A stretch of DNA of 64,000 nt from Pelagicoccus mobilis. Its GTDB lineage: Bacteria; Verrucomicrobiota; Verrucomicrobiia; Opitutales; Opitutaceae. The first letter of the stretch is position 1, and every line of letters begins with the position of its first letter. Where the stretch lies: positions 124,001 through 188,000 of the forward strand of contig NZ_JAENIL010000005.1 in assembly GCF_016595505.1 (NCBI RefSeq). Reading direction: 5' to 3'. This document shows positions 8,664-16,456 of this stretch, in pieces. The translations under genes were made by a program, and so were the position numbers. Under the pieces are notes generated by a model. It saw only the letters and a program-made list of their open reading frames with translations. It had not been told where the DNA came from and searched no databases.

Positions 8664-10068
8664 TTCAAACGCATCCACAGTCGCTCAAGAACTACTCGCC
8701 GACTCGCAGCTACAAGACGCACTCAAGTCCGCAGTCGAACGCGTAGCCTCACACGCCAGCCAAATCACTGAGCCCCTTCCACCTAAAGCCGACCGCCAAG
8801 TTGAATACCAAGAAGCTCTCGCAGAATTCAGCGAGATTCGCGCGGGCAAGCTCTATTTCCCATTCATCGGCTCTGGAATCGGCAATGGTCCATTGGTGGA
8901 GCTAGACGACGGCAGCGTTAAGCTCGACTTCATCAATGGAATCGGAGCACACCCCTTCGGGCACTCTCACCCTGAGCTTCTGGATACCGCTCTGCGTGCA
9001 GCCTTGGGCGACACCGTGATGCAAGGCAACCTCCAACAAAATGCCGAGGGTTACCGTTTTTCACAAAAACTCCTGAAGCACGCCAATCAAAACGGCGACG
9101 TTTTCCAGCACTGCTTCCTCTCCTCAACCGGAGTAATGGCAGGCGAAAACATGCTCAAAATCGCCTTCCAAGCGAAGCAACCAGCCAACCGGGTGCTCGC
9201 ATTCGAGAAATGCTTCGCCGGACGCACGCTCGCCTTTTCTCAAATCACTGACAAAGCCGCATTTCGCCAAGGCCTACCGCAAACGCTAGAAGTCGACTAC
9301 GTTCCGTTCTACGATCAAAACGATCCTGAAGGCTCAACAGAACGAGCCGTATCCGTCCTTCAATCACATATTAATCGATACCCCGGCAAACACGCGGCGT
9401 TCATCTATGAGCTCGTTCAAGGAGAAGGTGGATTCTACCCTGGTTCTTCAGACTTCTTCAAAGCGCTCATGCAAGTCTGCCGCGAGAACGGCATCATGAA
9501 CCTTTGCGACGAAGTGCAAACCTTCGCCCGCACTCCACGGCTCTACGCATTCCAGCACTTTGGCCTTGATCAAGAGATCGATGGTCTATGGCTCGGCAAA
9601 GCGAGCCAAACGTGCGCGACGCTGTTCAAAAGCGAACACAAGCCCAAGCCCGGACTCCTAAGCCAAACCTTTACTTCGAGCAGCACCTCGCTCGCGGTTG
9701 GCGAACGTATCGTCGATCTACTGACCCAGGAAAACTATTTCGGAGCCGATGGGAAGATCCTCGAACTCTCAAATCACTTCGAAGCCGGCCTCAAAGCGAT
9801 AAGCCAAAAGAATCCGGGTTGGGTCTCAGGTCCTTACGGACTCGGAGCGATGACGGCTTTCACTCCCTTCGATGGAAAGCCGGAGCAAGCCCAAACACTC
9901 GTTAAGCGCCTTTTCGATAAGGGACTGATGTCATTCATCGCAGGAGGTGCACCCACCCGGGTCCGCTTCTTGTGGCCCGTTGGAGCTACCGAGAAGAAGC
10001 ACATCGACCTCGCCCTTTCGATCCTCGAAGAAAGTCTCTCCGAACAAGCAGCGGACTCCGCGAAGTAA
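8656..10068 (+). CDS. class III PLP aminotransferase, probable succinylornithine transaminase (astC-like)
   Basis: 470 residues. Class III (fold type I) signatures: GIGAHPFGHSHPELLDTAL (~96-113), STGVMAGENMLKIA (the SG.EA region), YELVQGEGG (~251-259), CDEVQTFARTPRLYAFQHFG (~284-303) and the probable Schiff-base Lys315 in LWLGKASQTC. The motif around that Lys departs from the usual KALGGG of ArgD/AstC, and there is a ~50-residue N-terminal extension, so the family member is unusual. Placement between cyanophycinase and astB (9 bases before astB) makes succinylornithine transamination to succinylglutamate semialdehyde the best assignment; ornithine or 4-aminobutyrate transamination are alternatives. 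Cytoplasmic; overlaps the preceding gene by 8 bases. Confidence 0.75.
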   Translation: MTNSNASTVAQELLADSQLQDALKSAVERVASHASQITEPLPPKADRQVEYQEALAEFSEIRAGKLYFPFIGSGIGNGPLVELDDGSVKLDFINGIGAHPFGHSHPELLDTALRAALGDTVMQGNLQQNAEGYRFSQKLLKHANQNGDVFQHCFLSSTGVMAGENMLKIAFQAKQPANRVLAFEKCFAGRTLAFSQITDKAAFRQGLPQTLEVDYVPFYDQNDPEGSTERAVSVLQSHINRYPGKHAAFIYELVQGEGGFYPGSSDFFKALMQVCRENGIMNLCDEVQTFARTPRLYAFQHFGLDQEIDGLWLGKASQTCATLFKSEHKPKPGLLSQTFTSSSTSLAVGERIVDLLTQENYFGADGKILELSNHFEAGLKAISQKNPGWVSGPYGLGAMTAFTPFDGKPEQAQTLVKRLFDKGLMSFIAGGAPTRVRFLWPVGATEKKHIDLALSILEESLSEQAADSAK

Positions 10069-10077
10069 ACGAACTTA

Positions 10078-11415
10078 ATGTATCAGGAAATCAATTTCGA
10101 CGGACTGGTAGGTCCGACTCACAACTACGCTGGCCTCTCTCAGGGAAACGTCGCCTCCGTCGCCAATAAAAGCGCCGTTTCACAGCCTAAGGCCGCCGCG
10201 TTGCAAGGGCTAGGAAAAATGAAGTTCCTAGCCGAACTTGGTGTACCTCAAGCAATTCTCCCTCCGCTCGAACGACCATCGGTACATTGGCTGCGTCGAC
10301 TAGGGATCGAGAAAAGCAAAGACGAAGACGTACTCGAGTACGCGAGCCGCAACTGCCCATGTCTCCTCGCTGCAGCGTCCTCCGCCTCAAGTATGTGGAC
10401 GGCGAACGCAGCCACAGTAGCGCCATCCTGCGATACGAGCGATGGCAAGCTGCATCTCACACCAGCCAATTTAAGCAGCAAGCTCCACAGAGCGATCGAG
10501 GCCGAAGAAACATACACTGTTCTGCGTACTATTTTTCAGGATACATCGAAGTTTCAAGTTCATGAACCTCTCCACGGCGGTCAGGCAATGCGAGACGAAG
10601 GAGCCGCGAATCACACTCGTCTCACGCGTTCGTTTGGAGAGTCAGGTCTCCACCTCTTCGTCTACGGTGTGTCCTCGCAAAGCGACTCGCTACCACGCCC
10701 TACACGTTTCCCAGCTCGACAAACCTTGGAAGCCTCACACTCGATCGCTCGCCTCCATCGTCTCACTCCAACGCAAAAGGTGTTTCTCCAGCAATCACCG
10801 GAGGCTATTGATGCCGGCGTATTCCACAACGACGTCATTTCCGTAGGACACCTTTCGACTCTTCTCTATCACGAAAAGGCGTTCATCGACGGTCCACGAG
10901 CCATCGACTCACTGGGCAAGGCCTTCAACGGCTCGCTCGTTCCGATCGAAATCCGAGAAGCGGATGTCTCCCTTTCTCAAGCCGTTTCCAGCTATCTGTT
11001 CAATAGCCAGATCGTTTCGTTGCCCGAAGGAGGACTCGCGGTGATTGCTCCTTCCGAATGCGAGCAAATTGAGGCTACCAGACAAGCTCTCGGCAAAATC
11101 GTCGTCGCCTCCGACAACCAAATCCGAGAGGTTCACTATCTCAATCTCAAGGAGAGCATGCGAAACGGAGGTGGCCCAGCGTGCCTACGTCAACGCGTTG
11201 TCATGAATCAGGAAGAGCGAGATTCGTTGAATGGCCGAGTCCTTCTCGACGATCGTTTGTTTAACGAATTAACCGCATGGGTAGAAAAACATTACCGGGA
11301 TGAGTTGAGTAGCGAGGACCTTGCTGACCCGCAACTCCTGACTGAGTGTCGCACAGCTCTAGACGACTTGACCAGCATCCTTCGACTCGGCAACCTTTAC
11401 GAGTTTCAGAACTAG
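10078..11415 (+). CDS. astB: N-succinylarginine dihydrolase
   Basis: 445 residues, the normal AstB length. The N-terminus EINFDGLVGPTHNYAGLSQG and the segment SVHWLRRLG are diagnostic, as are MWTANAATVAPS, FVHEPLHGG-like HEPLHGGQAMRDEGAANHTR, FHNDVISVGH and the C-terminal NGGGPACLRQRVV with the catalytic Cys369. It belongs to the amidinotransferase fold and hydrolyses N2-succinylarginine to N2-succinylornithine, 2 NH3 and CO2, the second AST step. It lies 9 bases after the aminotransferase and 33 bases before the second cyanophycinase, so all four genes look like one operon. No truncation or missing motif was seen. Confidence 0.97.
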   Translation: MYQEINFDGLVGPTHNYAGLSQGNVASVANKSAVSQPKAAALQGLGKMKFLAELGVPQAILPPLERPSVHWLRRLGIEKSKDEDVLEYASRNCPCLLAAASSASSMWTANAATVAPSCDTSDGKLHLTPANLSSKLHRAIEAEETYTVLRTIFQDTSKFQVHEPLHGGQAMRDEGAANHTRLTRSFGESGLHLFVYGVSSQSDSLPRPTRFPARQTLEASHSIARLHRLTPTQKVFLQQSPEAIDAGVFHNDVISVGHLSTLLYHEKAFIDGPRAIDSLGKAFNGSLVPIEIREADVSLSQAVSSYLFNSQIVSLPEGGLAVIAPSECEQIEATRQALGKIVVASDNQIREVHYLNLKESMRNGGGPACLRQRVVMNQEERDSLNGRVLLDDRLFNELTAWVEKHYRDELSSEDLADPQLLTECRTALDDLTSILRLGNLYEFQN

Positions 11416-11448
11416 AGCAAAGTGCTTCCTCTAAAGAATCGATCCAAA

Positions 11449-12705
11449 ATGCTGATACGGGTTCTCATCAATTCGCTCACGCTCCTTGCCCTTATCTCTG
11501 GGCAGAACGCGTGTGCCCAAGTTACGTCCTCACCCAACGGGAAATTGATGATCGTTGGTGGCGGTCTACGGGCTAGCAATCAAGAGATTTACCAGAGCTT
11601 CATCGCTCACGCGAAAGAGGGAAAATTCGGAATCATCCCTGCCGCGAGTGGGAAGCCTAGCCAAGCCGCTAAAACCTTTGCGGATACGCTGGCACGCTAC
11701 GGCGTCGATAGAGATCGTATTCAGATAATCCCGATCGCTATTCGAGATGACTCAACCACAAACGATATCGACGAGTCTAAGTGGAACAAGAACGCTTGGG
11801 AGAGTGAACTCGCTGAGCAAGTAGCAAGCTGCAGCGCGATCTGGTTCACGGGCGGAGATCAAAGCAGGATCATGCAAGCCCTGACTGACAAAGCGGGATC
11901 CGCCTCCCCTGCTCTCACGGCAGTTCGCACCATCTATCAAGACGGCGGCATCATCGGTGGTACCAGTGCAGGAGCCGCCATCCAAAGTGAAACGATGATC
12001 CTTGGCGGCACCAGTCAACAAGCATTCGATCACGGTACTCTAACCGAATACCCAGGCATGGAGTCCCAGGAAAATGGGCCACTCGTTCTTGGAGACGGAC
12101 TCGGTTTCTTTCCCCACGGAATCATTGACCAACATTTCGACCGAAAAGCCCGCCTCGGTCGTCTTATCGTCGCATTGCTCGACAACCCTTCGAAACAGAA
12201 AGTTGGATACGGCATCGACGAAGATACCGCCCTCCTCTTTGACGCATCGAATCAAACGGGGCTTGTCCTGGGTTCCGGGACTGTCGTCAAAATCGACACG
12301 CAAAATGCGGCACGGAGCGAGGAAGAACTTGGCAATGTCCGAATCAGCGTACTCGGACCTGGAGACAGAATCGCTTTCACGAACGATGCAATTTCGATCA
12401 ACTCCGGCAAAAAAAAGATCGGGAGCGAGTATCTCGAACTCCAGCAAACCCACGTTTCCAGCCTATTTTCGCCCTACAGTGGCCGACTGGAGGAAGTGCT
12501 CGGTTTTTTGCTGCTAGATAACAGCAGCACCAAAGAACTGGAAACACGCATTCCTATGGAAACAGGTGGTGAGCGTACGATCACTTTCCAACAAGACGAG
12601 GACACAAGTGGCTATTGGGGCTACCTCGATGGCCAACTCGACAGCTACTCAGTCCTAAACGTCGCTCTATCGATCTCGCCTCCCCCGAACGTCGAGAAGA
12701 AATAA
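11449..12705 (+). CDS. exported cyanophycinase (second copy)
   Basis: 418 residues from ATG 11449; an in-frame GTG at 11422 would add nine residues. The signal peptide ends near GQNACAQ. The catalytic layout is canonical for cyanophycinase: KLMIVGGGLR, IWFTGGDQSRI, IIGGTSAGAAI with nucleophile Ser173, and HGIIDQHFDRKARLGRL with His229; GYGIDEDTALLF is also conserved. The ~130-residue C-terminal part beyond the S51 domain is extra and unassigned. The enzyme should act outside the cytoplasm on cyanophycin granules or fragments, releasing beta-Asp-Arg. Two exported cyanophycinases beside astB and an isoaspartyl peptidase strongly suggest a scavenging rather than a storage function; no cyanophycin synthetase gene is in the window. 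A long inverted repeat follows the stop. Confidence 0.88.
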   Translation: MLIRVLINSLTLLALISGQNACAQVTSSPNGKLMIVGGGLRASNQEIYQSFIAHAKEGKFGIIPAASGKPSQAAKTFADTLARYGVDRDRIQIIPIAIRDDSTTNDIDESKWNKNAWESELAEQVASCSAIWFTGGDQSRIMQALTDKAGSASPALTAVRTIYQDGGIIGGTSAGAAIQSETMILGGTSQQAFDHGTLTEYPGMESQENGPLVLGDGLGFFPHGIIDQHFDRKARLGRLIVALLDNPSKQKVGYGIDEDTALLFDASNQTGLVLGSGTVVKIDTQNAARSEEELGNVRISVLGPGDRIAFTNDAISINSGKKKIGSEYLELQQTHVSSLFSPYSGRLEEVLGFLLLDNSSTKELETRIPMETGGERTITFQQDEDTSGYWGYLDGQLDSYSVLNVALSISPPPNVEKK

Positions 12706-12726
12706 CGAATCGCTAGTGTAGTGTAA

Positions 12727-12830
12727 GAGAAATTAGCCACAAAAGGGCACAAAGAATCAGGTTGTTCATCCCTGCCTTATAAGGCAGGTAGCAGTGCAAG
12801 ATTTTTGTGCCTTTTCGTGGCCTAAATCTC
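12727..12830. repeat. long inverted repeat with central perfect palindrome
   Basis: Arms of about 31 bases: GAGAAATTAGCCACAAAAGG... at 12727 faces ...CCTTTTCGTGGCCTAAATCTC ending at 12830. Inside lies an 18-base perfect palindrome CCTGCCTTATAAGGCAGG (12771-12788). It follows the cyanophycinase stop by 22 bases and may end that operon's transcript. It is unlike the other repeat families in the window. Confidence 0.75.
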
Positions 12831-12877
12831 CCATTTTATTCAAAGCAATTGAGTAAAACGTTTTGGCTTAAACGGCA

Positions 12878-13270
12878 TTAAGCAAGCTTGGCTCGCAAGG
12901 CAGCGTTACGTTCCAGCACCCAGTCGGTCGCTTTTCCGAGGGACCAGAAAACTTCGAAGCGATCGTGGCCCGCGAAGCCTTGCTCGTATTTCGCCATCTC
13001 TCGCCCCATCTGATGTCCCACAACAACTGCAAACGAAGTGAGTAGCGGCAAGGCATCGAAGATCTTGGACATCGCAATCGGATCGACCGAATAACGATTT
13101 ACCCGGTCAGAAATGTATCCAAATGGGGCCGAATAACGCTCCGAGGCGACTTCAACCATCAACGCCATATCATCCGCGGTCAAATTGTGGGCCGGGTTGA
13201 TCCGTGCGATAAACAACTCCTCGGAAAGCTCGAACTCCCCGAAATCTAAACTAAGTTTCTCTACAGCCAT
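12878..13270 (-). CDS. STAS/SEC14-like small protein
   Basis: 130 residues from ATG 13270 (MAVEKLSLDFGEFELSEELF); an upstream ATG at 13294 adds eight residues. The pattern, a short beta-hairpin start, an acidic helix (TADDMALMVEVASERY), then PFGYISDRVNRYSVDP and a hydrophobic strand SFAVVVGH, resembles the small STAS/SEC14 (SpoIIAA-like) proteins of Bacteroidota, which carry PFGYISNRIN.YS.DP. Their function is not established. It has no signal peptide or membrane segment. It is divergent from the PAS-AraC regulator and not obviously part of either flanking pathway. The assignment rests on motif memory alone. Confidence 0.55.
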   Translation of the reverse strand: MAVEKLSLDFGEFELSEELFIARINPAHNLTADDMALMVEVASERYSAPFGYISDRVNRYSVDPIAMSKIFDALPLLTSFAVVVGHQMGREMAKYEQGFAGHDRFEVFWSLGKATDWVLERNAALRAKLA

Positions 13271-13369
13271 ATCTGGTAACAGCGAACCAGACAAAGCGCA
13301 TTTCTATGCGTCTTGCAATCCACAGCTTGCCCTCCCATTTTGCGAGGATGTGTTTTAGAGTGTCGCCTC

Positions 13370-13444
13370 GTAGGGCGTGACGGCCCGGCACGCCGCAGAA
13401 GTTTGATCCTGCAACACGGTCTGCCGCGGCGGCCAGACCCTACC
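13370..13444. repeat. interspersed palindromic repeat, GTAGGG family
   Basis: GTAGGGCGTGACGGCCCGGC...GGCGGCCAGACCCTACC. Unlike most copies it lies between divergent starts (13270 - and 13490 +), that is, in a promoter region. Confidence 0.7.
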
Positions 13445-13489
13445 TTTTCGAAAATTAAACACTCCCAATTTCCGAGTACCCCAGAATCG

Positions 13490-14233
13490 ATGCTGCCCGA
13501 CCTAAAAAAATTCCAGAATCAATTGCGAAGCGGACAGCTAGGGAGCGTATTCGAGCACCTGCCTGGCATCTATTTTGTAGTCAAGGACCTCAAAGGACGG
13601 GTGATGATGGCTAACTCCTTTGCGTCCAATCTCTGCGGTTTGCCAAGCGTATCCGAGATGATCGGGAAAACTGATCACGACCTGTTCGCTAAAGACCAGG
13701 CCGACTCCTATGTCGCCGACGACCAGACGGTCTACGAAACAGGAGAAGCAATCATCGATCGCATAGAGCTCGCCCCCGACCCACGTAACTCGATCAACTG
13801 GTTCGTCACAACCAAACTTCCCCTCTATTCCAAAAATGGAAAAGTCATCGGACTCGCCTGTATCGGACGCGACCTCGCCCACGCGAAGGAGGAGTTGCGG
13901 CCGTATTCAGAAATGGGCGACGCCCTCGAATACGTTCGGAAAAACTACGCCAGCCAAATCAAGATAGAAACGCTCGCGAAGCTCACCAAATTATCCACTG
14001 GGCAATTCCAACGCCGTTTTCGGCAGACTTTTAAGATCTCTCCCGCCACTCACATTACCAACGTACGGATCCAATCCGCCTGCCACCTGCTAGCCAATAG
14101 CAACGATACCGTGGCTACAATAGCTCAAGAGGTCGGTTTCTACGACCACAGTCATTTTACAAGGAGCTTTAAGAAGCTGATGGGACTCTCCCCCTCTGAA
14201 TACCGTCAAAAAGGACAACATCGCCATTGGTAA
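13490..14233 (+). CDS. PAS-AraC family transcriptional regulator
   Basis: 247 residues from ATG 13490 (MLPDLKKFQNQL). A longer reading from 13313 runs through the palindromic repeat at 13370-13444 and is rejected. A PAS domain covers residues ~18-125 (GIYFVVKDLKGRVMMANS, GKTDHDLF, IGLACIGRDLA), followed by an AraC-type double helix-turn-helix at ~138-245 (IKIETLAKLTKLSTGQFQRR, TVATIAQEVGFYDHSHFTRS, PSEYRQ). It is probably a cytoplasmic one-component sensor of a small ligand. The next genes on the same strand are a DUF1080 protein and sugar oxidoreductases, likely targets, but no operator was identified. Confidence 0.85.
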   Translation: MLPDLKKFQNQLRSGQLGSVFEHLPGIYFVVKDLKGRVMMANSFASNLCGLPSVSEMIGKTDHDLFAKDQADSYVADDQTVYETGEAIIDRIELAPDPRNSINWFVTTKLPLYSKNGKVIGLACIGRDLAHAKEELRPYSEMGDALEYVRKNYASQIKIETLAKLTKLSTGQFQRRFRQTFKISPATHITNVRIQSACHLLANSNDTVATIAQEVGFYDHSHFTRSFKKLMGLSPSEYRQKGQHRHW

Positions 14234-14308
14234 CACTGGAGCCGACTTACACATCGGCGCGCGAATTATACAAGACACAGATCGATCCCTTGCAGTATAG
14301 TGGTGGCA

Positions 14309-14965
14309 ATGCTCCGAGTTCCGCCCCCACTCATTTTCCCATCTCTTTGCCTTGTTTTCTCCTTGGTGCTTTCGTCCGTTGCCTTCTCGGATTCCGGTGA
14401 CGGGTACGTTGCTCTCTTTAATGGTGAAGACCTGCAAGGCTGGCAGGGAGCGACTCAAAACTACACCGTCACCGACGGAGCGATCCAATGTAAAGCTGGC
14501 AAGGGTGGAACTCTGTACACGGAAGGAGTCTACTCCGACTTCACGCTTCGTCTCGAGTTCAAACTGCCTCCTGCCGGAAACAACGGTTTGGCAATACGCT
14601 ATCCGGGAGAAGGCGATCCAGCCTACTCCGGCATGTGCGAACTCCAGGTACTCGACAACTCATCCCCCAAATACGCCGGCATCGACCCTCGCCAATACCA
14701 TGGTTCCGCATACGGAATCGTCCCGGCTGAACGCGGACACTTAAACCCAGTCGGCGAATGGAACTCCCAAACCATCACTGTCATCGGACACTCGATCAAG
14801 GTGGAGCTCAACGGAGTCATTATTCTCGATGCGGACCTTTCGGAAGTGAATGACTATTTGGACGACAAGCCTCATCCCGGCAAAAAACTGCTCAGCGGTC
14901 ATTTCGGATTCGCCGGTCACAAGGATCCCGTCGCTTTCCGCAACATTTTCATCAAGGAACTCTAA
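14309..14965 (+). CDS. DUF1080 (3-keto-disaccharide hydrolase family) exported protein
   Basis: 218 residues from ATG 14309; two GTG codons at 14300 and 14303 are possible earlier starts. A signal peptide is followed by the DUF1080/PF06439 concanavalin-like fold: GYVALFNGEDLQGWQG, DFTLRLEFKLPPAGNNGLAIR, YSGMCELQVLDN, QYHGSAYGI and GEWNSQTITVIGHSIKVELNG. The family is named for hydrolysis of 3-keto-glycosides, which Gfo/Idh/MocA enzymes produce by oxidising sugar C3. Two such oxidoreductases follow at 15065 and 16457, so a 3-keto-sugar route is a reasonable reading. The substrate is unknown. A palindromic repeat separates it from the next gene. Confidence 0.85.
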   Translation: MLRVPPPLIFPSLCLVFSLVLSSVAFSDSGDGYVALFNGEDLQGWQGATQNYTVTDGAIQCKAGKGGTLYTEGVYSDFTLRLEFKLPPAGNNGLAIRYPGEGDPAYSGMCELQVLDNSSPKYAGIDPRQYHGSAYGIVPAERGHLNPVGEWNSQTITVIGHSIKVELNGVIILDADLSEVNDYLDDKPHPGKKLLSGHFGFAGHKDPVAFRNIFIKEL

Positions 14966-14971
14966 TAAACA

Positions 14972-15052
14972 GTAGGGTCGTCGCTCGCGACGCACCGCAA
15001 CATAAGCACAAACTTACAACCATCTGCGGCATGTCGCAAGCGACAGCCCTAC
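14972..15052. repeat. interspersed palindromic repeat, GTAGGG family
   Basis: GTAGGGTCGTCGCTCGCGAC GCACCGCA...TGCGGCATGTCGCAAGCGACAGCCCTAC. The left arm is almost identical to the copies at 41297 and 42827. It lies between two same-strand genes, 7 bases after one stop and 12 bases before the next start. Confidence 0.8.
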
Positions 15053-15064
15053 ATCTCCAAAGAA

Positions 15065-16372
15065 ATGTCCAACCATCTAACTCGAAGACAGGCCATCAAG
15101 GGTCTCGCATCTGTAGCCGCATTTTCGATACTTCCGAGTTCGAGCTTCGCGAAATCGGCCCCAGACAAACTGCGAATCGCACAAATCGGCGTCGGCAATC
15201 AAGGATTCGGAAACCTCAATAATCTCCTTCGACTAAAGAATGCGGAAGTCGTAGCCTTAGCCGACGTTGACAGCAACTTTCTCGGCAAAGCATCGACGCT
15301 GGTCCCCAAAGCGCAAACTTACCGAGACTACCGAGTGTTGTTCGATAAGATGGCTGATCAGATAGACGCCGTGCTCGTCTCGACTCCCGACCACATGCAC
15401 GCCCCTATCGCGATGGCTGCGATGGATGCCGGCAAACACGTGTACTGCGAAAAACCCCTCGCTCACAATGTCGTCGAAAACCGGGAGCTTCGCATCAAAG
15501 CGGAAGAAACTGAACTCGTCACTCAGCTAGGAATCCAAGTAAGCGCCTCCATCGGGCAACGCATGACGGTAGAGTACCTTCGCAACGGGATCATTGGAAA
15601 GGTCAGCGAAGTACACGTCTGGTCAAACAAAGCCTGGGGCCTGTCCACCTCCGACTATCCCAACCCGACAGCTCCAGTTCCAGACACGCTTGATTGGAAC
15701 CTGTGGCTTGGTGTCGCAAAGGAACGCCCATTTCGCAAAGATACCTTCCACCCGTTCGCATGGCGTCGCTTACTTGATTTCGGGACGGGAACTCTGGGTG
15801 ATATGGGTGTCCATATATTCGATACGCCCTACCGTGCCCTGGAACTTGGAGACCCGCTCTCTGTGCGCACTCAATGCAAGAACTTCAACAACATCGCCCA
15901 CCCAGAGGGTACCGTCACCGAATACCAATTTCCTGCGACGCGCTTCACGACAGAGAAGCTCAAATGGACTTGGTACGATGGTAAGTATGCTCCGCCCAAG
16001 ATCGAAGGTCTCGAACTTGAGGAAGGAAACGAAATGCCCGACCAAGGTTGCGTGCTGGTTGGAGAAAAGGGCATGCTCATGATGCCCCACCAGGCTGCCC
16101 CTCAAACGTTTCCAAAGGAGCTGATCCGCAGTGTTCCCCGCCCCAAAATAAAACCACGCAACCACCACGGCGAGTGGGTCGACGCCTGCCTTGGCAAAGG
16201 CAAGACCAACTCCCCATTCTCCTACGGCGGACCGCTTTGCGAGACCCTTCAGATCGGCGTTGTTGCGAGCCGTTTTCCAGGCGAGACCTTGGAGTGGGAT
16301 CCGGAAGCGATGCGGATCAAGAACATCAAAGAAGCGAACCAGTACCTAAGCCGCGAATACCGCGAGTTCTGA
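15065..16372 (+). CDS. Gfo/Idh/MocA oxidoreductase with twin-arginine signal
   Basis: 435 residues. The N-terminus SNHLTRRQAIKGLASVAAF is a Tat signal, so the enzyme is exported folded with its nucleotide cofactor. The Rossmann segment LRIAQIGVGNQGFGN (~37-50), ALADVDSN and the family motif CEKPLAH (129-131 EKP, the Lys normally contacting substrate and cofactor) are intact. The C-terminal alpha/beta domain includes DFGTGTLGDMGVHIFDTPY. Verrucomicrobial and planctomycetal proteins of this length and type are exported glycoside/sugar dehydrogenases. It sits between a DUF1080 protein and a second Gfo/Idh/MocA, with repeats in both gaps. The actual substrate is unknown. Confidence 0.88.
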   Translation: MSNHLTRRQAIKGLASVAAFSILPSSSFAKSAPDKLRIAQIGVGNQGFGNLNNLLRLKNAEVVALADVDSNFLGKASTLVPKAQTYRDYRVLFDKMADQIDAVLVSTPDHMHAPIAMAAMDAGKHVYCEKPLAHNVVENRELRIKAEETELVTQLGIQVSASIGQRMTVEYLRNGIIGKVSEVHVWSNKAWGLSTSDYPNPTAPVPDTLDWNLWLGVAKERPFRKDTFHPFAWRRLLDFGTGTLGDMGVHIFDTPYRALELGDPLSVRTQCKNFNNIAHPEGTVTEYQFPATRFTTEKLKWTWYDGKYAPPKIEGLELEEGNEMPDQGCVLVGEKGMLMMPHQAAPQTFPKELIRSVPRPKIKPRNHHGEWVDACLGKGKTNSPFSYGGPLCETLQIGVVASRFPGETLEWDPEAMRIKNIKEANQYLSREYREF

Positions 16373-16375
16373 ACC

Positions 16376-16446
16376 AGGAGGGCAACGCTCCGTCGTTGCC
16401 TAGACAACATCCTTTCCAAACGGCAATGACGGAGCGTTGCCCTCCT
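16376..16446. repeat. palindromic repeat, AGGAGGGCAACG family (type copy)
   Basis: Near-perfect inverted repeat: arms of 25 bases (16376-16400 and 16422-16446) beginning AGGAGGGCAACGCTCCGTCG with a single mismatch between arms. Related pieces occur at 6426, 21186, 29428 and 44011. It starts 3 bases after a stop codon and ends 10 bases before the next start. Confidence 0.85.
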
Positions 16447-16456
16447 ATAACTCACA

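Noticed and set aside
13313-13489. N-terminal extension of the PAS-AraC gene
   Set aside because: Translation of the GTAGGG palindrome; the next ATG at 13490 gives a proper PAS N-terminus.
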